Source: Maricaulis sp.
Lineage (GTDB): Bacteria; Pseudomonadota; Alphaproteobacteria; Caulobacterales; Maricaulaceae
Assembly (NCBI RefSeq): GCF_017642925.1
Contig: NZ_JAEPOL010000021.1
Span: 1 to 58,354 of the forward strand
Direction of reading: 5' to 3'
DNA length: 58,354 nt
The notes under the pieces are model-generated. The model did no database searches. It saw nothing but the letters and a program-made list of their open reading frames with translations, and had not been told where the DNA came from. The translations under genes and the position numbers were made by a program. Numbering within the stretch: the first letter of the stretch is position 1; each line of letters begins with the position of its first letter. Positions 55,087-58,354 of the stretch are shown here, one piece after another.

Positions 55087-56149
55087 GACCGGCCTCCCGC
55101 TGGCGTTCGATCCGTTCGACCAGAGCCTGGGCGACCCGCTGCGCGCCGCGTCCGTCGCACACGGCGGCCGCGCGTTCGGCCATGCGGGCCCGCGCGGCCG
55201 GGCGCTCCAGCCGGCGGATAAGACCGGGCAGTTCGGCAAGCACGTCTTCCGGACTGGCAATGGCCGCCAGGGCGCCATCGGTATCCAAGAGACCGGTCAT
55301 CTCCTGCTGGTTGCCGGCCAGCACGACAGCGATGCTGGGCAGGCCGACCACACAGCGCTCCAGCGCCGTGCCGCCGCCTGCGCCGATGGCGAGATCGGCC
55401 TTCGCCATGCGCTGGGCCATGTCGTCGATATCGATGTGAACCGTCAGGCGCGGCTCGGTGCGGCACAGCGCTTCCAGCGCTGCCCGGCTGGGCGCGCGGG
55501 GGCCCAGGATCACCTCGACGGACGCTTCGGGCAGAGTGTCCAGAGCGAGGCGGGCAACCGGTTCGGAGATGCCGCCCAGATCGGTCAGACCCATCGAGAC
55601 CAGGACACGCTTGACCGGACCCGGATTGACGTGGCGGTCGAGGGCGCGCTGGCGCTGGTCGGCGAATTCGCTGCGCACCAGGGCAAAGGCGCCGCCGGCC
55701 ATGATGTTGCAATCGCCAGGGACGCGTCCGGCATAGTCGAACGGGCTGCCGCCGGGCATGGGGTCGACCAAAAGGTCGCAATCATGCGTGCGTTCGGGCA
55801 GATCCTCGATCACGGCGATGAGGCCGGCGCGGTCGCGCATGCGGGTCTCGTCGGCCCGGGTCGAGGTGTAGAGATCGACGAAAATCGCGTCGGCACGGCC
55901 GTTCCAGTCGGCCGGAAAATCGAAGTCGGCCTCGCTTCGTGCGGTGGTGACGGGAAGGTTCGCACGGGCCAGCGCAGGTGCTGCATCCAGCGTCCCTTCG
56001 CAACACGCAAAGGCGACATTGGTGCCCCATTCGTGCGACACCGGGTTACACAGGGCGCGCGCCAGTGCCAGGCAACGCATCACGTGTCCGCCGCCCAGGC
56101 TGGGCGAGGCGTCGGCGCGAAACAGGATGCGGGGGGCGTGGCGTGTCAT
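55073..56149 (-). CDS. pseG: PseG, UDP-sugar hydrolase of pseudaminic acid pathway
   Basis: A 358-residue GT-B-like hydrolase that removes UDP from the 2,4-diacetamido altrose. FRADASPSLGGGHVMRCLALARAL at the N terminus is the PseG signature, and VDLYTSTRADETR plus IGAGGGTALERCVVGLPSIAVVLAGNQ are its substrate and nucleotide segments. It is the first gene of pseG-pseH-pseI and faces pseF across about 100 bases. Confidence 0.92.
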   Translation of the reverse strand: MTRHAPRILFRADASPSLGGGHVMRCLALARALCNPVSHEWGTNVAFACCEGTLDAAPALARANLPVTTARSEADFDFPADWNGRADAIFVDLYTSTRADETRMRDRAGLIAVIEDLPERTHDCDLLVDPMPGGSPFDYAGRVPGDCNIMAGGAFALVRSEFADQRQRALDRHVNPGPVKRVLVSMGLTDLGGISEPVARLALDTLPEASVEVILGPRAPSRAALEALCRTEPRLTVHIDIDDMAQRMAKADLAIGAGGGTALERCVVGLPSIAVVLAGNQQEMTGLLDTDGALAAIASPEDVLAELPGLIRRLERPAARARMAERAAAVCDGRGAQRVAQALVERIERQREAGHEPV

Positions 56150-56192
56150 GATGAGCCCGATAATACCATGGTGCAGAATGGGGGCGGACGAG

Positions 56193-56207
56193 TTAATGCG
56201 CCGTTAG
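56193..56207. promoter_or_regulatory. CtrA-like motif between pseG and pseF
   Basis: TTAA (56193-56196), seven bases, then TTAG (56204-56207) matches the CtrA consensus TTAA-N7-TTAA at all but one base. It lies in the divergent promoter region of the pseudaminic genes, 43 bases before pseF. In Caulobacter CtrA controls flagellar genes, so the location is sensible, but a single near-match may be chance. Confidence 0.35.
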
Positions 56208-56249
56208 GTGCGGGCGCGAAGATTGGGTGGTCCGGATGGAGGATAAGTC

Positions 56250-57044
56250 ATGACGCTCGCCGTCATCGTCCAGGCGCGCGCCGGCTCGTCGCGGCTGCCG
56301 CGCAAAGTGCTCGAACCGCTGGGGGACAAGTGCGTGCTGGACCGGGTGCTCGATCGCTGCCGGCGTATCGCGGCTGCCGATCATGTGATCTGCGCCATTC
56401 CCGAAGGCGAGGCGGACGATCCCGTTGCCGATGCGGCGCGGCGGGCCGGTGTGGCGGTGTTCCGCGGCTCCGAACAGGACGTGCTGGCGCGTTATCTCGG
56501 GGCTGCAAAAATGGTCGATGCGGACGAGGTGGTGCGGATCACCAGCGACTGCCCCTTCATCGATCCCGGCATGGTCGATCAGCTGGTCGCGCTCTATCGC
56601 GAGAGTGCGGCGGACTATGCCAATAACACGCTCCTGCCCGGGTTCCCGCGCGGGCTGGATTGCGAGATCGTCTCCACGGCCTGGCTGGAGCGGGCCGATG
56701 CGGAAGCGACCGATCCGGCCGATCGTGAACATGTGACCGCCTGGATCCGCAACCGGCCGGGCCTGAAACTCGCCTGTCTGGAAGGGCCGGGCGGGGAGGC
56801 CGCGAACTGGCGCTGGACGCTGGACTATCCGGCCGATCTGGCCTTCTGCCGGGCCGTGTTCGAACGGGCGGGTGAGGCGGCAGCAGAGCTGGATTTCCCC
56901 GCGCTTTCAGAGCTTTGCCGCAAGGCGCCGGACCTGGTGGCGATCAATGCCGTCCACGCCGATCCGGCGCGCCCGGATATCCGCCGTCCCGCCGCCATTG
57001 TCCGCGACTATCTGCCCGCTGGTGCGACGCCGCCTGTGCGCTAG
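56250..57044 (+). CDS. pseF: PseF/SpsF-like cytidylyltransferase
   Basis: A 264-residue nucleotidyltransferase that would activate pseudaminic acid as its CMP form. The N terminus has VIVQARAGSSRLPRKVLEPLGD, the SpsF/cytidylyltransferase signature, and ITSDCPFIDPGMVDQL is the nucleotide-binding acidic segment. It resembles FlmC of Caulobacter flagellin modification. It is transcribed away from pseG-pseH-pseI. The remaining pathway genes pseB and pseC are not in the window. Confidence 0.85.
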   Translation: MTLAVIVQARAGSSRLPRKVLEPLGDKCVLDRVLDRCRRIAAADHVICAIPEGEADDPVADAARRAGVAVFRGSEQDVLARYLGAAKMVDADEVVRITSDCPFIDPGMVDQLVALYRESAADYANNTLLPGFPRGLDCEIVSTAWLERADAEATDPADREHVTAWIRNRPGLKLACLEGPGGEAANWRWTLDYPADLAFCRAVFERAGEAAAELDFPALSELCRKAPDLVAINAVHADPARPDIRRPAAIVRDYLPAGATPPVR

Positions 57045-57143
57045 CATGGGCGAAAGGATTTGTTCACCGACACACCCGACCCTGCTGGCCATTCTTGATA
57101 TGGCGCCAGGTGATTCGGGGTGCCGAACCGACGAGGTGCAGCG

Positions 57144-57857
57144 ATGGCTGACGGGATGGCCCGGACCCGGAATTTCTTCGCCTTCGAGTGGACGACCGGC
57201 AAGGTCGCCGATTGCGATCCCAATTTCCCGACCACGCTCTATGCCTGGGACGGTGAGGCGCTGGCGCTCGATGCGACGGATACGGCCTTCTTCGGCTTTG
57301 TCCAGAAAGGCCCGGCCGAGCTGACGACGGCGTCCGGCACCTTCACCTTGGGCACCGGCATGTATTTCTCCGCCAACAATGTGCTCTCGGTCAAAGGCGG
57401 CCAGGGCATCGTGATGGCGCGCGAGCACCACCAGGCCTTCTTCATGGTCGGCGGTCCGGTCGAGCCGCAGGGGCGTCTGAAATACATCGATGGCTGCACC
57501 GACAGCCTGCTGATCGCACCGGTGAAGATGGGCGATCCCTGCCTCAATCTTCTCTACTTCCCGCCGGGCATCGACCAGACCTCGCACACCCACCCGTCCG
57601 ACCGGATCGGCGTGGTGTTCTCCGGCGAGGGCGAGTGCGAGACGCCGGAAGGCATCATCCCGCTGAAACCCGGCGTGATGTTCCGCATCCCCTATGAAGG
57701 CCACCACAAATTCCGCACGGCCGGCAGCGAGATGCGCGTCATCGCCTACCACCCCGACAGCGATTTCGGCCCGCAGGACGAAAACCACCCCATGATCAAC
57801 CGCACCATGGTGGAGGGTGTGTCCGCCTCCAAGATCGACGCGATCCGCACGAAATAA
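57144..57857 (+). CDS. Cupin-domain protein
   Basis: A 237-residue protein with two jelly-roll halves. The first has a beta stretch around residues 45-105; the second has the metal-binding set TSHTHPSDRIGVVFSGEGECETPEG and EGHHKF. Such cupins bind metals and act as isomerases or dioxygenases in sugar or aromatic metabolism. The start at 57144 follows GAGGTG; an in-frame GTG at 57120 is possible. It is 99 bases after pseF, so a role in the same sugar pathway is possible but unproven. Confidence 0.7.
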   Translation: MADGMARTRNFFAFEWTTGKVADCDPNFPTTLYAWDGEALALDATDTAFFGFVQKGPAELTTASGTFTLGTGMYFSANNVLSVKGGQGIVMAREHHQAFFMVGGPVEPQGRLKYIDGCTDSLLIAPVKMGDPCLNLLYFPPGIDQTSHTHPSDRIGVVFSGEGECETPEGIIPLKPGVMFRIPYEGHHKFRTAGSEMRVIAYHPDSDFGPQDENHPMINRTMVEGVSASKIDAIRTK

Positions 57858-57875
57858 GGGGCTTCCTTCTTTCGT

Positions 57876-58354
57876 CGGGATGACGGTGTTTTGGGGGCGG
57901 TCTCGCTGATCTTGCAGCCGCATTGACAGCCCCAATCGTACTGAAGCTCCTCAATGAGCGTCACCCTGACGAAGGTCAGGGCCCAGATCGGAAGGCGGGG
58001 TCGCGCCAGATCTTGCTCCAGCTCGCTCTATGAACTGGGTCCCGATCTTCATCGGGATGACGGTGTTTTGGGTGGCGACCGCACTGATCTTGAAGCCGCA
58101 GCGACTGCTCCAACCGTGCTGAAGCTCCCAAAGAGCGTCACCCTGACGAAGGTCAGGGCTCAGGTCGGAAGGCGGGATCGCGCCCGGCCTGGCTCCAGCT
58201 CGCTCTATGAACTGGGTCCCGATCTTCATCGGGATGACGGTGTGTGGGGTGGCGATGGCGCTGATCTTGAAGCCGCAGCGACTGCCCAAACCGTGTTGAA
58301 CCTCGCTCTCAAAGAGCGTCACCCTGACGAAGGTCAGGGCCCAGATCGGAAGGC
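57876..58354. repeat. 177-bp tandem repeat, 2.7 copies, running off the window
   Basis: Copies begin at 57876, 58053 and 58230, an exact spacing of 177 bases; the third is truncated by the window edge and carries a 4-base insertion. Each copy has two hairpins, CCCGATCTTCATCGGG (the first copy has a shorter form) and CCCTGACGAAGGTCAGGG. The unit is a multiple of three, so an open frame of 123 codons exists on the minus strand with a 59-residue period; it has no conserved protein character and should not be taken for a gene. Confidence 0.85.

Noticed and set aside
57951-58322. 123-codon minus-strand frame with a 59-residue repeat
   Set aside because: It is the translation of a tandem DNA repeat whose unit is a multiple of three. 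No ribosome site or protein family supports it.
57876-58354. CRISPR-like array
   Set aside because: The whole 177-bp unit is repeated, without unique spacers, and there are no cas genes in the window.

Overview
The window is high-GC, densely coded alphaproteobacterial chromosome. Evidence includes a circularly permuted two-piece tmRNA whose tag reads ANDNFAEEVALAA, an alpha-type SspB, an mreBCD-mrdA-rodA cell-shape operon and a pseudaminic acid pathway of the kind used for flagellin glycosylation. A putative TipN-like polar coiled-coil protein and the gene order suggest a stalked or dimorphic marine lineage (Caulobacterales/Maricaulales, Hyphomonadaceae-like). This placement is inferred from gene content, not from a phylogeny.

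Layout. 1-443: intergenic, with two short GC-rich palindromes. 444-1919: trans-translation module (thioesterase, sspB, tmRNA). 1974-4140: DUF3667 membrane protein, VOC protein, XRE regulator. 4429-6145: folate/thymidylate operon (thyA, MazG-like, folA). 6259-12391: membrane quality-control operon (hflK, hflC, DUF2065, degP-like protease, miaA), ending in a SnoaL-like secreted protein and a divergent ketol-acid reductoisomerase. 12454-13773: CII-like regulator and VTT membrane protein. 13900-19521: mreB, mreC, mreD, mrdA, rodA. 19690-22081: Na+ symporter and prolyl aminopeptidase. 22199-26537: lipoprotein, methyltransferase, and a convergent glycosyltransferase/methyltransferase/toroid-enzyme operon. 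26659-31369: MFS transporter, then an Mla-type lipid transport operon. 31382-36998: TipN-like protein, DUF418 protein, maleylpyruvate-type isomerase and FAH hydrolase with a divergent MarR regulator. 37200-41524: periplasmic protein, TonB receptor and chemoreceptor in one operon. 41609-42745: lipoprotein hydrolase.

42875-46088 is a small AT-richer island at the 3' end of tRNA-Lys(CTT). It is bounded by an exact 16-bp repeat of the tRNA end. It carries a zinc-ribbon protein, two membrane-anchored proteins with probable beta-sandwich domains, a protein with an RNxxxH (HEPN-like) motif and a previously easy-to-miss 50-residue membrane protein. No integrase is visible. This is the best candidate for an undescribed accessory system.

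46259-53374: Vgb-like lipoprotein, Hpt protein, chorismate mutase, GST, two tandem paralogous proteins (DUF1131-like), and a VWA (CoxE-like) / VOC / hemerythrin / MoxR ATPase group. 53426-57044: pseudaminic acid genes pseI, pseH and pseG, divergent from a pseF-like cytidylyltransferase, with a CtrA-like motif between them. 57144-57857: bicupin. 57876-58354: exact 177-bp tandem repeat that runs to the window edge.

Most operons are tightly packed with 1-4 base start/stop overlaps. Gene calls rest on translated motifs and domain recognition by eye; no database search was run.
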